Shown here: positions 7,832 to 17,012 of the stretch, in pieces
Layout: every line of letters begins with the position of its first letter
Position numbering within the stretch: position 1 is the stretch's first letter
Virus record (IMG/VR): IMGVR_UViG_3300009528_000027
Location: 1 to 33,081 of that record
Origin: a virus
Strand: one strand, 5' to 3'
DNA length: 33,081 nucleotides
Made by a program: the position numbers and the translations under genes
The notes under the pieces: generated by a model
Database searches by the model: none
What the model saw: the letters and a program-made list of their open reading frames with translations, nothing else
Told to the model about the DNA's origin: nothing

Positions 7832-8767
7832 ATGGCAGTAAACGTAGATATAGTTTATAAAACGGTTTTATTAATATTAAACCAACAACAAAGAGGATAT
7901 ATTACTCCTGATGAATTTAACAAAGTTGCTACACAAGTGCAACTTACTATATTTGAAGCATATGCTAGTAATTTAAATCAACAATATAGAAAACCTCAAA
8001 ACGATACTGAGTATGCTAACCATATAAAAAATCTTGAAGAAAAATTACAATTCTTTTTAAGAAGTGGAGCTGCAAATTATGTAGGTCCACATTTTACTTT
8101 ACCAACTGTAAGTACTGTTCCTACAGTAGTTGAAACTTTTGTAGGTAATCCCCCTATTGATGGAATAAATACTATATTTAATGTAACATTATGGACAACA
8201 GCTCAATCTAATGGGGCTCAAGTAGTAGTATTATTAGATGGTTTAGTGCAAGCCGCTGGTGTAGATTATACATGGAATGCCGCTGCAAATCAACTTACAA
8301 TGACTGTAGCTCCACCATTACTTAGTAATGTAGTAGTACAATTATTTCCTAGTGATTTTTATAGATTAGGTACAGTTCTTTATAAAGATTTTAAAATAGC
8401 ACAATATGTGCAAAGAAATGAGTTAGCACAATTATTACTTTCCCCGTTAACTCAACCCACTGAAGATTTTCCATTATATAATTATGAGAACGATTTATTA
8501 TATTTACATCCTCCTAATATTCAAGCAGATGTAACAATAACTTATTTAAAAAAACCTAGCGATGTAGTATGGAATTATACTATAGGAGCTCAAGGACAAT
8601 TTTTATATAATGCTACAAGTTCTACTAATTTTGAATTAGATGTAAGTGAACAAAATGAAATTATTTTAAGAGTATTAGCTTATTCTGGAGTAATAATTCA
8701 AGATCCAAATATAATACAAGTAGCTTCTCAAGCAGTAGCTACAGAAGAAACTAACGAAAAAAGTTAA
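7832..8767 (+). CDS. Ring/connector (head-tail) protein 1
   Basis: This 311-aa protein is a predicted neck component that stacks under the portal. The N-terminal QQQRGYITPDEFNKVA (about 18-33) and the following helices match the start of crAss-like ring or tail-tubular proteins. The C-terminal half returns to the same fold, with RLGTVLYKD and YLKKPSDVVW. Between them, at about residues 105-180, is a separate beta-sandwich-like stretch. It has the phage tail pattern of a GIN-TIFNV strand, a VVVLLDGLVQAAGVDYTW turn and a final APP-VVVQL strand. I read this as an inserted accessory domain. The gene starts 22 bases after the UACG hairpin, and the next gene begins six bases beyond its stop. The ring assignment is by motif resemblance and synteny. 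Confidence 0.75.
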   Translation: MAVNVDIVYKTVLLILNQQQRGYITPDEFNKVATQVQLTIFEAYASNLNQQYRKPQNDTEYANHIKNLEEKLQFFLRSGAANYVGPHFTLPTVSTVPTVVETFVGNPPIDGINTIFNVTLWTTAQSNGAQVVVLLDGLVQAAGVDYTWNAAANQLTMTVAPPLLSNVVVQLFPSDFYRLGTVLYKDFKIAQYVQRNELAQLLLSPLTQPTEDFPLYNYENDLLYLHPPNIQADVTITYLKKPSDVVWNYTIGAQGQFLYNATSSTNFELDVSEQNEIILRVLAYSGVIIQDPNIIQVASQAVATEETNEKS

Positions 8768-8773
8768 TAAGAT

Positions 8774-10027
8774 ATGGCCTTTCCAGATGGTGGATTAATC
8801 ACCGAAACTAATCAACAATATTACGCGGGCGCACAAGGATTTGTAATAGAAAATCCCGCCGGAGAAAGTACCTGGACCTTTACGTTTGATACTGATTTAA
8901 TTTTAGGAAGTTGGGATCCTACTGCAGTAGATTATGCTTTAAATAATTTTAAACTTTATACAAGTCCTGATGGAATAAATTATACGGAATATATAACACA
9001 ATTTGTAGTAATAGATAATACTATAACTTTAGGAACTATAGGAGTTCCAGTTATATTACCTCAAAATAATGTAGTAGTAGTTCAATTAAAGAGACTAGAT
9101 GGAGGAAATTATGGGACTAGAGATGCTTATGGAAATACTACAGAACAAAATTATGGAGAATATTCTTATTTAACTTTAGGGGATGTAGTAAATAATTATA
9201 TTGTAGGATATGTGGGTCAAGACAAACTTATTCCTAGAGTAAATAGAACTGATGTAATTTTTCATGCTAAACGATGTTTACAAGAATTTAGTTATGATAC
9301 ATTAAAAAGTATTGAATCCCAAGAACTTAATATTCCTCCTAGTTTAAGCGTAGTATTACCTCAAGATTATGTTAATTATGTAAGGGTTTCATGGATAGAT
9401 CAATTAGGAGTTCAAAGAATAATATATCCAGCTAATAATTTAACTAGTAATCCTTATGAAACTCCTGTTCAAGATAACCAAGGAGTTCCTACCCAAGATA
9501 ATTTTGCAGAAAATATAGAAGGAAGTTCTTTAACAGAAGAACAATGGAGAAGAGCGAATACTAATTTATTAAATCAAGATTTTAATTGGGATTTATATAA
9601 TGCTGGAGCTGATTGGGCCGGATATGGCTGGGGCTACGGTGGTTTTTGGTATTGGGGTTGGGGACAACAATACGGGATGGAGCCTGAATATGCTAATTTT
9701 AATGGATGGTTTACTTTAAATGAAAGAGAAGGAAAAATGTCTTTTTCAAGTAATTTAATAGGAAGGTTAATAATATTAGAATATATTTCTGATGGATTAG
9801 CTTATGATTTAAATAGTAAAGTTCCTAAGTTAGCTGAAGCAGCTTTATATGCTTATATAAATTATGCTATTTTATCTAGTAGAATTAATCAACCTGAATA
9901 TGTAGTACAAAGATATAAAAAAGAAGCGAGTGCTAAACTAAGAAATACAAAAATAAGATTATCAAACATTAAATTAGATGAAATAGTTCAAGTAATGCGT
10001 GGTAAATCTAAGTGGATAAAACATTAA
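8774..10027 (+). CDS. Ring/tail tubular protein 2
   Basis: This 417-aa protein is a predicted second ring or tail-tubular component between ring 1 and the nozzle. Residues about 135-260 (YLTLGDVVNNYIVGYVG, then RTDVIFHAKRCLQEFSYDT, then LPQDYVNYVRVSW) and the C-terminus (YISDGLAYD, then LDEIVQVMRGKSKWIKH) resemble crAss-like tubular proteins. The first 130 residues form an extra beta domain (WTFTFDTDLILGSWDP, then NNVVVVQLKRLDGG). A loop at about 280-303 is unusually rich in Trp, Tyr and Gly (WAGYGWGYGGFWYWGWG). Spacing to the next gene is three bases, consistent with coupled translation. There is no signal peptide or enzyme motif. Confidence 0.8.
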   Translation: MAFPDGGLITETNQQYYAGAQGFVIENPAGESTWTFTFDTDLILGSWDPTAVDYALNNFKLYTSPDGINYTEYITQFVVIDNTITLGTIGVPVILPQNNVVVVQLKRLDGGNYGTRDAYGNTTEQNYGEYSYLTLGDVVNNYIVGYVGQDKLIPRVNRTDVIFHAKRCLQEFSYDTLKSIESQELNIPPSLSVVLPQDYVNYVRVSWIDQLGVQRIIYPANNLTSNPYETPVQDNQGVPTQDNFAENIEGSSLTEEQWRRANTNLLNQDFNWDLYNAGADWAGYGWGYGGFWYWGWGQQYGMEPEYANFNGWFTLNEREGKMSFSSNLIGRLIILEYISDGLAYDLNSKVPKLAEAALYAYINYAILSSRINQPEYVVQRYKKEASAKLRNTKIRLSNIKLDEIVQVMRGKSKWIKH

Positions 10028-10030
10028 ATT

Positions 10031-13000
10031 ATGCCGGATATTAAAAATACCTTTCTAAAAGCCAAGATGAATAAAGACTTGGATGATAGATTAGTACCAA
10101 ATGGCGAATATCGAGATGCTCAAAATCTACAAATAAGTAGATCAGAAGGATCTGATGTTGGTGAATTTGAGAACATAAAAGGAATGGATATGGTCGCTGA
10201 TTTACGTACTGGATATGATAATGGTAATATAGCTCCTAATTTAGGATTAGGATATAATGCACAAGTAATAGGAAGTTTTAGTGATGACACTAATAATACA
10301 TTATACTTTATGAGTACTGCTTGGGATCCTATAAGTCCTACAGATACTGTATGTCCTAGAGATATAACAGCTTATTCTAATGGAATTCAAGCTTCTAGTA
10401 CTATAGCTTTAGAAGATTCATTAGGTAATGTTTTAGATTGTCAAACTTTAGGTATAGAAATAGGAATGCTCTTTCAAATTCCAGATGGTTCAAATCCTGC
10501 AAATGAAGCTTTAGTAATAGAAATTAATGCTGCTAATATAGTACTAAGTGCGAGTGTATCTTTAGTAGCAGCACAAGAAATTATAATAGGTTGGGCTAAT
10601 ATGATTCACGCTTATGATACTGCTAATAATGTTTTAAGTTTATTAGTAAGAGGAGCTTTTTTAAATTTTAATAAAAATTATCCTATACATGGAATAAGTA
10701 AACTTGAAGAATTATTATTTTGGACAGATAATAATAACCAACCTAGACGTATAAATATACTTCAAGCTAATCCTGATAACCTTTATTGGCCTAAATATTA
10801 TACAAATGAAGATCAAATTTCAGTAGCAAAATATTATCCTTATGAAACCCCTTTAGTTTTTGATAGAACTATTCAACTATGTAATAGTGGAGTAGTTGCT
10901 ACAGCTCCTTTACGTGGTTATATATTAACCATGAATGATGTTACAGGAATAGAACCCGGAGATTTAGTAACAGGATTTACTGATCAAACAGATGAAGAAC
11001 TTTGGGAAGTTATAAAAATATCGGGTACAGATGTAACTATATATAATAACTTTTTAGCTCAACCTCTACACGCAGTCGCCGCTTTAAACCTTAGCTTTAG
11101 TCGTCCTACTATGACTAATGAGTCTAATAAATTAGCAGATAATGGATTTGTTACTACTTTAGATAGTTTGGGAGCAGGAGTAATTACCGCAGGTAGTGTA
11201 GTACAATTAGTTTATAATTTTGATAATGCTACTACCGGAGGACCTCAACCCACACCAGTTGTAGGAGATTTAATAACCAGTGATGATTTAAATATATCTA
11301 TTAATGATGATATAGAAATTCAATCTATAGATTCTATTACACCCGGTATTCCAGGAAACATTGTAATTACTTTAACTAAAGATATTACCGTAGTAACTGG
11401 AACAGAAGAATTATTAGTTTCTGCTAATCCTTCTTATGATTCAATCTTTAAAGGTGATCCAGATTTAATAGAAGAAAAATTTGTTAGATTTAGTTATAGA
11501 TTTAAATATATAGATAATGAATATTCTTTAAGTGCTCCTTTTACTCAACTTTGTTATATACCTAAACAATATGGATTTTTTGGTATGGGAGTTAATCCTA
11601 CTGAACAAGATATGATTGATGCATATACTTCTACTATACTAGCATGGTTTGAAAATAGAATAGATAGTATTGGATTACAAATTCCTTTTCCTTTAGGTGG
11701 TACTGATATTACTAGTGCAATTACTTCTTTAATAAGTGACTATCAAATAAAAGAAATTGATATACTTTATAAAGAATCAGAAAGTTTAATTACTAGGATA
11801 GTAGATACTATTCCAGTTTCAAATACAGCTTCATTTACTGATTATGTAAAAGCTATTCCTTCTGGAACAGGAGGATCTACAACTGAATTTTATTTTACAT
11901 ATGACTATAAATCTATTAAACCTTATAAAGCTTTACCTCAAAGTCAAACTACTAGAGTTTATGATATAGTACCTGTTAAAGCTTTAGGTCAAGAAATTGT
12001 AGCGAATAGAATTGTATATGGAAATTATTTAGAAGGACATACCCCTCCTCTAACTATGGATTATGGAGTATTTAGAGCAGATAAATCTATAAATTATAAT
12101 AACTATATACAATACCCTAATCATACTTTAAAACAAAATAGAAATTATCAAGCGGGATTTATTTTAGGTGATAGATATGGAAGACAATCTAGTGTTATTC
12201 TTTCAGTTAATGACGACGTACCAAATGTAGATGGTTCTACTATTTATGTTCCTTATAAAATGTGGGAAGAAGTTAGTGATATTCCAGGAACTTTAGGGGG
12301 AAATGATGTATCAACCTATGAATGGTTAGGTAGTGTATTAAGATTAAGACTTAATAATGGTATAACTCCAGTGGTTTCATCTTCAACAACAGGTGAACCG
12401 GGATTATACAAAGCCTATGAAGATACAGGCGCAGATAGAGTAACAATAATAAACGGCGGAACAGGATATGTAGTAGGAATATGTGATGCTGTATATGATA
12501 ATGGAGCGACAGGAGAAGGACCAGGTTCAGGTACAGGACTACAAGTAGAAATTACTTCAGAAACCGGAGGAGTTATTGATGGAATAAGAATAACAACTGC
12601 TGGTACGGGATATGTAGATGGACAATTACTAGTAGTAAAGTGTGGAAATACTGATGCTATTATTCAAGTTACAGTATATCCTCCTAATCTATTAGGATGG
12701 TTATCATATAAAATAGCTATTAAACAACAAGAACAAGATTACTATAACGTGTTTTTACCAGGATTTATATCTGGTTATCCAGTTATAGAACAAACAGCTG
12801 CAGGAAAATTAGCTTTAACCGCAGTATATAGTGACAATATAAATAAACTTCCTAGAGATTTACAAGAAGTAGGTCCTTTAGATACAGAATTTGCAGCTTC
12901 AGTTAACTTATATGGAAGAGTAAATAATCCAGATATTAACAACGAAGGTGGTGGTGGTGGTAGTTTATTTTATAATACAAGAACTGAACCTTGGAATTGT

Positions 13001-15193
13001 CAATATTTTCCTGGAAGATTTAAAGATGAAGTAATTACCGTAGCTCCTGTTGGAACAGGTGGATTAGAAGTAGCTAATATACCTTTTACCGCTGGTGGTA
13101 TAGCTCCTTTAGCAGCACAAGGTCCGTACTCTAATACTATAGATGGAAACTTAAGTATAGCTGGCCCACAAGTAGCTTGGGGAACACCGGGTGCTTTATC
13201 TAGTATATTTAATATAGATCAAAACCCATTAGGTGGAGTATTAACAGTGGGTGTACAAGATTCTCAACCCAATTTAAATCCGGATATACTTGCTACATTA
13301 GGTGCTAGAGTAACAGAATTTGATTTTGATCCTGTAGCTACTAATGATATTAGATGTATGACCCCTTATTTAAGTATTTCAGAAACTGAACCAGTGCAAA
13401 GTAATTTAGAATTATTTTATGAAACTTCTACATGTGGTAATTTTGTAACGCTTAACGATGAAGTTAGGTTAAGTTTTACCGGAGTAGATGCAGTAACAGA
13501 AACTACGGGAGATTTTTATGAAAGTGATATTATTGGAGCTAGCGCAGTTAATGGATTTAGTTTTGTAGATGCTGATGGTACTGTTCAACCTAGCGCGACA
13601 GCCATAATAACTAAAGTAGTAGATAACAATGGTGTTCTTTATGCTACTGGGGGACCTACAGCTCCTTTTATTTTAGATAATTTAGGAGGAGGAATATGGA
13701 ATTTAGAATTAAACATTTTACCTGTAGATTTTAATATAACCCCTACTATTGGTACAGCTATAAGAAATTATTTAATATCTTATGAAGCAACTCTTCCTAC
13801 AATTGATGGTCCTTTAGTTACAACATTAAATAATGCGCAATTAGTAGATTTATTAAATTATCGTCCTAATGTAACTGGATTTGATGAAAGTGCAGCTACT
13901 ACTAATCCTGGAAATATTGCACTTCCAGGAGAAACAATTAATGTTACTACTCCTCCTGCTGTAACTACAGTTTATGGAGATTTTAAAGGTGATAATGGAA
14001 GTACTGCTGGAGCTCAAACAAATTTAACTTGGGAATTAGGTAAAACAGTTATTCCAGATTATGGAGAAATATGGACTGTAGATTGTACTACAGGTGCTTT
14101 AGCATGGGATCAAGCTTTGCCTTCTGTAGCTCCTAAACAAGATACCTTATATCAATTTTTTGCAGCTCCTAAAGATTGTGCAACCTGTACTCCTGCCGCG
14201 GCTTGTTGTCCAACTACAACTATAGATTCATTAACTGGAGGAGGAACATTTCACATTCAATTTGGAACTCCATCAGTTCCTAAAGCTTTATGTGCTGGAA
14301 GTGATGGTTATCCTTTTCAATATAATACTCAACCTACTAATGCTTCTACTAATAATTACGGAACTACTCCGCTTTGGGTCGCAGGCGCAACTAATCCTTA
14401 TCCAGGACCACCAGCTGGTGCTTCTGGTTGGTATTTAGGACAATTAGCTGGAGGTACAGGTGGTGCGGCAAATGGTGGTGGTAATACTACCCCTAGTGCT
14501 GGTGCAAATCCAGGTCATCCAGCTGAATATTATTTCGGTCTTAAAGGAGTAAAGAATGCTACTGTATTAGGAACTAATACTCAACCTTATTTTGCAGCTA
14601 ATCCAAGTTATACTACTTACGATCAACTTAATGCCAACGGAGGTGTAATAGGAGATGATCCAGTAGGAACTGGGATAGCTTATGCCCCAGGAATAACATT
14701 TTATAATGTAGGAGATCAAACTTCATTTAATCCAACTTTATGTGCTCCTCCACAATTAGCAATTACTACTGGAGGATTAAATAAAGGTACTTTAGCAATT
14801 TTTGTAAGATTAATGAGAGTAGGAGCTGCAGTAGTAGATAATGCTACAACTGATTATACTATTTTACATAGAATAGATCAATATAATCCTTGGCAACCAG
14901 CTATACCTTCTGCGTTAGCTAGTGGTGATCCTGCAAATTCTCCAACTGATCCAGGAGCACCAGTTGCTGCTACAAATACCTTAACTACTAGTGGATTAGG
15001 ACAAGTAGAAGATAATGCTTTATATTTCTTTGATATTCCAGGAGAATATGTAGTAAGAAATAATGGGATTACTGGATTAGGAGCAACAACCGAACCTCAA
15101 TGTAATGCATTTATGGTAGATTTCTGGGATGCTTATAACGGTACTATTCAAGGTCTTCTTACTGAATGTAATGATTGTACTGGAACTTCGTAA
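10031..15193 (+). CDS. Giant tail nozzle/muzzle-type virion protein (N-terminal part?)
   Basis: This 1720-aa protein begins with a conserved structural signature: DIKNTFLKAKMNKDLDDRLV, then NGEYRDAQNLQISRSEGSDVG (residues 3-43). I recall it from crAss-like and marine phage 'stabilization' or muzzle proteins, which form the beta-propeller tail nozzle. Further supporting stretches are RFSYRFKYIDNEYSLSAPFT (about 490-510), ANRIVYGNYLEGHTPP and LLGWLSYKIAIKQQEQDYYN (about 890-910). A Gly-rich repeat module (about 806-878) splits this core. The last 600 residues are Gly/Thr/Asn/Pro-rich beta or loop sequence with a Cys cluster (CATCTPAAACC) and a C-terminal ECNDC. It lacks the propeller end, which appears instead in the next gene, so the two may be one split nozzle. 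It probably contacts ring 2 above and fibres outside. Confidence 0.75.
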   Translation: MPDIKNTFLKAKMNKDLDDRLVPNGEYRDAQNLQISRSEGSDVGEFENIKGMDMVADLRTGYDNGNIAPNLGLGYNAQVIGSFSDDTNNTLYFMSTAWDPISPTDTVCPRDITAYSNGIQASSTIALEDSLGNVLDCQTLGIEIGMLFQIPDGSNPANEALVIEINAANIVLSASVSLVAAQEIIIGWANMIHAYDTANNVLSLLVRGAFLNFNKNYPIHGISKLEELLFWTDNNNQPRRINILQANPDNLYWPKYYTNEDQISVAKYYPYETPLVFDRTIQLCNSGVVATAPLRGYILTMNDVTGIEPGDLVTGFTDQTDEELWEVIKISGTDVTIYNNFLAQPLHAVAALNLSFSRPTMTNESNKLADNGFVTTLDSLGAGVITAGSVVQLVYNFDNATTGGPQPTPVVGDLITSDDLNISINDDIEIQSIDSITPGIPGNIVITLTKDITVVTGTEELLVSANPSYDSIFKGDPDLIEEKFVRFSYRFKYIDNEYSLSAPFTQLCYIPKQYGFFGMGVNPTEQDMIDAYTSTILAWFENRIDSIGLQIPFPLGGTDITSAITSLISDYQIKEIDILYKESESLITRIVDTIPVSNTASFTDYVKAIPSGTGGSTTEFYFTYDYKSIKPYKALPQSQTTRVYDIVPVKALGQEIVANRIVYGNYLEGHTPPLTMDYGVFRADKSINYNNYIQYPNHTLKQNRNYQAGFILGDRYGRQSSVILSVNDDVPNVDGSTIYVPYKMWEEVSDIPGTLGGNDVSTYEWLGSVLRLRLNNGITPVVSSSTTGEPGLYKAYEDTGADRVTIINGGTGYVVGICDAVYDNGATGEGPGSGTGLQVEITSETGGVIDGIRITTAGTGYVDGQLLVVKCGNTDAIIQVTVYPPNLLGWLSYKIAIKQQEQDYYNVFLPGFISGYPVIEQTAAGKLALTAVYSDNINKLPRDLQEVGPLDTEFAASVNLYGRVNNPDINNEGGGGGSLFYNTRTEPWNCQYFPGRFKDEVITVAPVGTGGLEVANIPFTAGGIAPLAAQGPYSNTIDGNLSIAGPQVAWGTPGALSSIFNIDQNPLGGVLTVGVQDSQPNLNPDILATLGARVTEFDFDPVATNDIRCMTPYLSISETEPVQSNLELFYETSTCGNFVTLNDEVRLSFTGVDAVTETTGDFYESDIIGASAVNGFSFVDADGTVQPSATAIITKVVDNNGVLYATGGPTAPFILDNLGGGIWNLELNILPVDFNITPTIGTAIRNYLISYEATLPTIDGPLVTTLNNAQLVDLLNYRPNVTGFDESAATTNPGNIALPGETINVTTPPAVTTVYGDFKGDNGSTAGAQTNLTWELGKTVIPDYGEIWTVDCTTGALAWDQALPSVAPKQDTLYQFFAAPKDCATCTPAAACCPTTTIDSLTGGGTFHIQFGTPSVPKALCAGSDGYPFQYNTQPTNASTNNYGTTPLWVAGATNPYPGPPAGASGWYLGQLAGGTGGAANGGGNTTPSAGANPGHPAEYYFGLKGVKNATVLGTNTQPYFAANPSYTTYDQLNANGGVIGDDPVGTGIAYAPGITFYNVGDQTSFNPTLCAPPQLAITTGGLNKGTLAIFVRLMRVGAAVVDNATTDYTILHRIDQYNPWQPAIPSALASGDPANSPTDPGAPVAATNTLTTSGLGQVEDNALYFFDIPGEYVVRNNGITGLGATTEPQCNAFMVDFWDAYNGTIQGLLTECNDCTGTS

Positions 15194-15225
15194 GAATTTA
15201 AAAAAACAAGTAATAATAATAGATA

Positions 15226-16596
15226 ATGGCAATTACACTTGAAGTATCATATTTTAACTCATTTTGGTTGAAGAGATTGAAGAATTATCCAGGAGTAACT
15301 AGTGGTACTACGAGAGATAATGGAGGGGATGGATATATTGAACCCAATGTAAATGAAGATTGGTATATAGAAGAAGCCAGAATACGTGGAGGTTATAATA
15401 ATACTTCTGTGGATTTGGGAGTAAAGGCTTATATAGTAGAAGATGCACCAGACCAACAACGTAGAGGAAATTCTTTAATATATTCAGGTATATTTAATTC
15501 GAGAACTGGAATAAACAATACTAATCAGTTTCCCGTTGGTGAAGAAATTACTAAAAGTGTAGATCCTGTAAGTGGTACTATACAGAAATTGTTTTCTGAA
15601 AATACTAATTTATTAATATTTCAGGAACGAAAAGTTAATAGAGCTTTAATAGATAAAGATGCTATATATACCGCTGAAGGTGGAGGAGTACCGGTTAGTC
15701 AACTTAATTTAGTTATAGGACAAATTCAACCATTTCAAGGAAATTTTGGTATTTCAGATAATCCAGGATCTTTTGCAGTATATGGCTATAATAAATATTG
15801 GACAGATAAAGATAGATCTGCAGTACTAAGACTTGGAGGTAGTGGTATAGAAGAAATATCTAATAATGGAATGATAGATTGGTTTAGAGATAAATTAACT
15901 GTTAACAATACTCTTGAAGGAGATATAAAAGGAACTTGGGATATATATAATAAAAATTATACATTATCTTTACAAAGTTCTCTTGAAGATTATACACTAG
16001 CTTTTGATGAAATTTCTAAAGGTTGGGTAAGTTTTTATTCTTATATTCCTGAACAATTTAAAAGTAATGTAGGTAATTTTTATAGTTGGTATGAATCTAA
16101 ACTTTGGAAACATTATCAAACTAATACTTATAATGAATTTTATAAAACTTTAAATGATTCAAGTGTAGCTTTTGTTTTTAATCCTCACCCTACAAAAATT
16201 AAAACTTTTAAAACTATAAATTATGAAGGTAGCAATGGTTGGGAAGTTGAGAGTATTATATCTGATCCTACAGGACCTGACGCAGGTGTTGATTATGTAG
16301 ATGGAGGTTTTGGTACTCCATTAGTAACAGATCCAACAATTTGGAGTTACGATGAAGGGGCATATATTGATGTAGGAGTTCAATATAGAGCTGGTTTTGA
16401 TAGAAAACAAAATACTTATTATGCAGCTATAAAAAACAATTCTGTTCCTAGACCAGGTGAAGTAATATTTGAAGGCGCTAGTGAAACAGGAATAAAAGCA
16501 TTTTATACTACAGTTACATTCAAAACTGATACGACTACTGATCCACAAGGACGTAAACAATTGTTCTCTGTAGGAAGTAGTTACATAAATAGATAA
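15226..16596 (+). CDS. Tail nozzle/muzzle C-terminal-type protein
   Basis: This 456-aa protein resembles the C-terminal portion of muzzle or stabilization proteins. It has a stretch on reading virion 'blades' (LLIFQERKVNRALI, about 130-143), GGSGIEEISNNGMIDWFRDK (about 205-224), YNKNYTLSLQ, and the propeller-like YTLAFDEISKGWVSFYSYIP (about 256-275) followed by a KLWKHYQT repeat end. It has no signal peptide or catalytic motif. A 32-base AT-rich gap separates it from the 1720-aa gene. It is followed four bases later by a GNAT-like gene. The simplest reading is that it completes the tail nozzle with the preceding product. An independent tail hub protein is the alternative. Confidence 0.7.
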   Translation: MAITLEVSYFNSFWLKRLKNYPGVTSGTTRDNGGDGYIEPNVNEDWYIEEARIRGGYNNTSVDLGVKAYIVEDAPDQQRRGNSLIYSGIFNSRTGINNTNQFPVGEEITKSVDPVSGTIQKLFSENTNLLIFQERKVNRALIDKDAIYTAEGGGVPVSQLNLVIGQIQPFQGNFGISDNPGSFAVYGYNKYWTDKDRSAVLRLGGSGIEEISNNGMIDWFRDKLTVNNTLEGDIKGTWDIYNKNYTLSLQSSLEDYTLAFDEISKGWVSFYSYIPEQFKSNVGNFYSWYESKLWKHYQTNTYNEFYKTLNDSSVAFVFNPHPTKIKTFKTINYEGSNGWEVESIISDPTGPDAGVDYVDGGFGTPLVTDPTIWSYDEGAYIDVGVQYRAGFDRKQNTYYAAIKNNSVPRPGEVIFEGASETGIKAFYTTVTFKTDTTTDPQGRKQLFSVGSSYINR

Positions 16597-16600
16597 TTAT

Positions 16601-17008
16601 ATGAAATTAAATATTAGAAAACTAGAGGAATCTGATTGGAATACTTTAGTTAGTTGGTGGGATACATGGCCTAAATGGCAAAACCCTCCAAAAGATTTTT
16701 TACCCAATAATGGTACAGGTGGATTAATGGTATATAAAGAAGATACTTTAATAGTAGCTGGATTTTTATATTTTACTAATTCTACCGCGGTATTATTAGA
16801 ATGGATTGTATCTAATCCAGAATATAGAGATAAAGATAGAAAAGAAGCTATTGAACTCTTAATAAACACTGCAGAAACAGTGTGTAAAGAAGCAGGTAAA
16901 AAACATATGTTTTCTATTGGTAGAAATAGAAGATTAATTGAAACACATAAAAAATTGGGGTGGACAGTAGATCCAGATTCTTCCCATGAAATAGTTAAAA
17001 ATATATAA
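16601..17008 (+). CDS. GNAT-like N-acetyltransferase
   Basis: This 135-aa product has the layout of a small GCN5-related N-acetyltransferase. It shows an N-terminal strand-helix (LNIRKLEESDWNTLVSWW), a central beta pair (GGLMVYKEDTLIVAGFLYF, then AVLLEWIVSNPEYRDKDRKE) and a C-terminal helix-strand with RRLIETHKKLGW. Motif A is degenerate: the Q/RxxGxG/A acetyl-CoA pyrophosphate loop appears as YRDKDRKEAI. Activity is therefore uncertain, although the long helix after it (EAIELLINTAETVCKEAG) is typical. It is embedded between nozzle and internal-virion genes with gaps of only four bases on either side, so it is co-expressed late. It could modify a virion or host protein. Similar lone GNATs occur in marine phage tail regions. 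No substrate can be deduced from sequence. Confidence 0.65.
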   Translation: MKLNIRKLEESDWNTLVSWWDTWPKWQNPPKDFLPNNGTGGLMVYKEDTLIVAGFLYFTNSTAVLLEWIVSNPEYRDKDRKEAIELLINTAETVCKEAGKKHMFSIGRNRRLIETHKKLGWTVDPDSSHEIVKNI

Positions 17009-17012
17009 TAAT

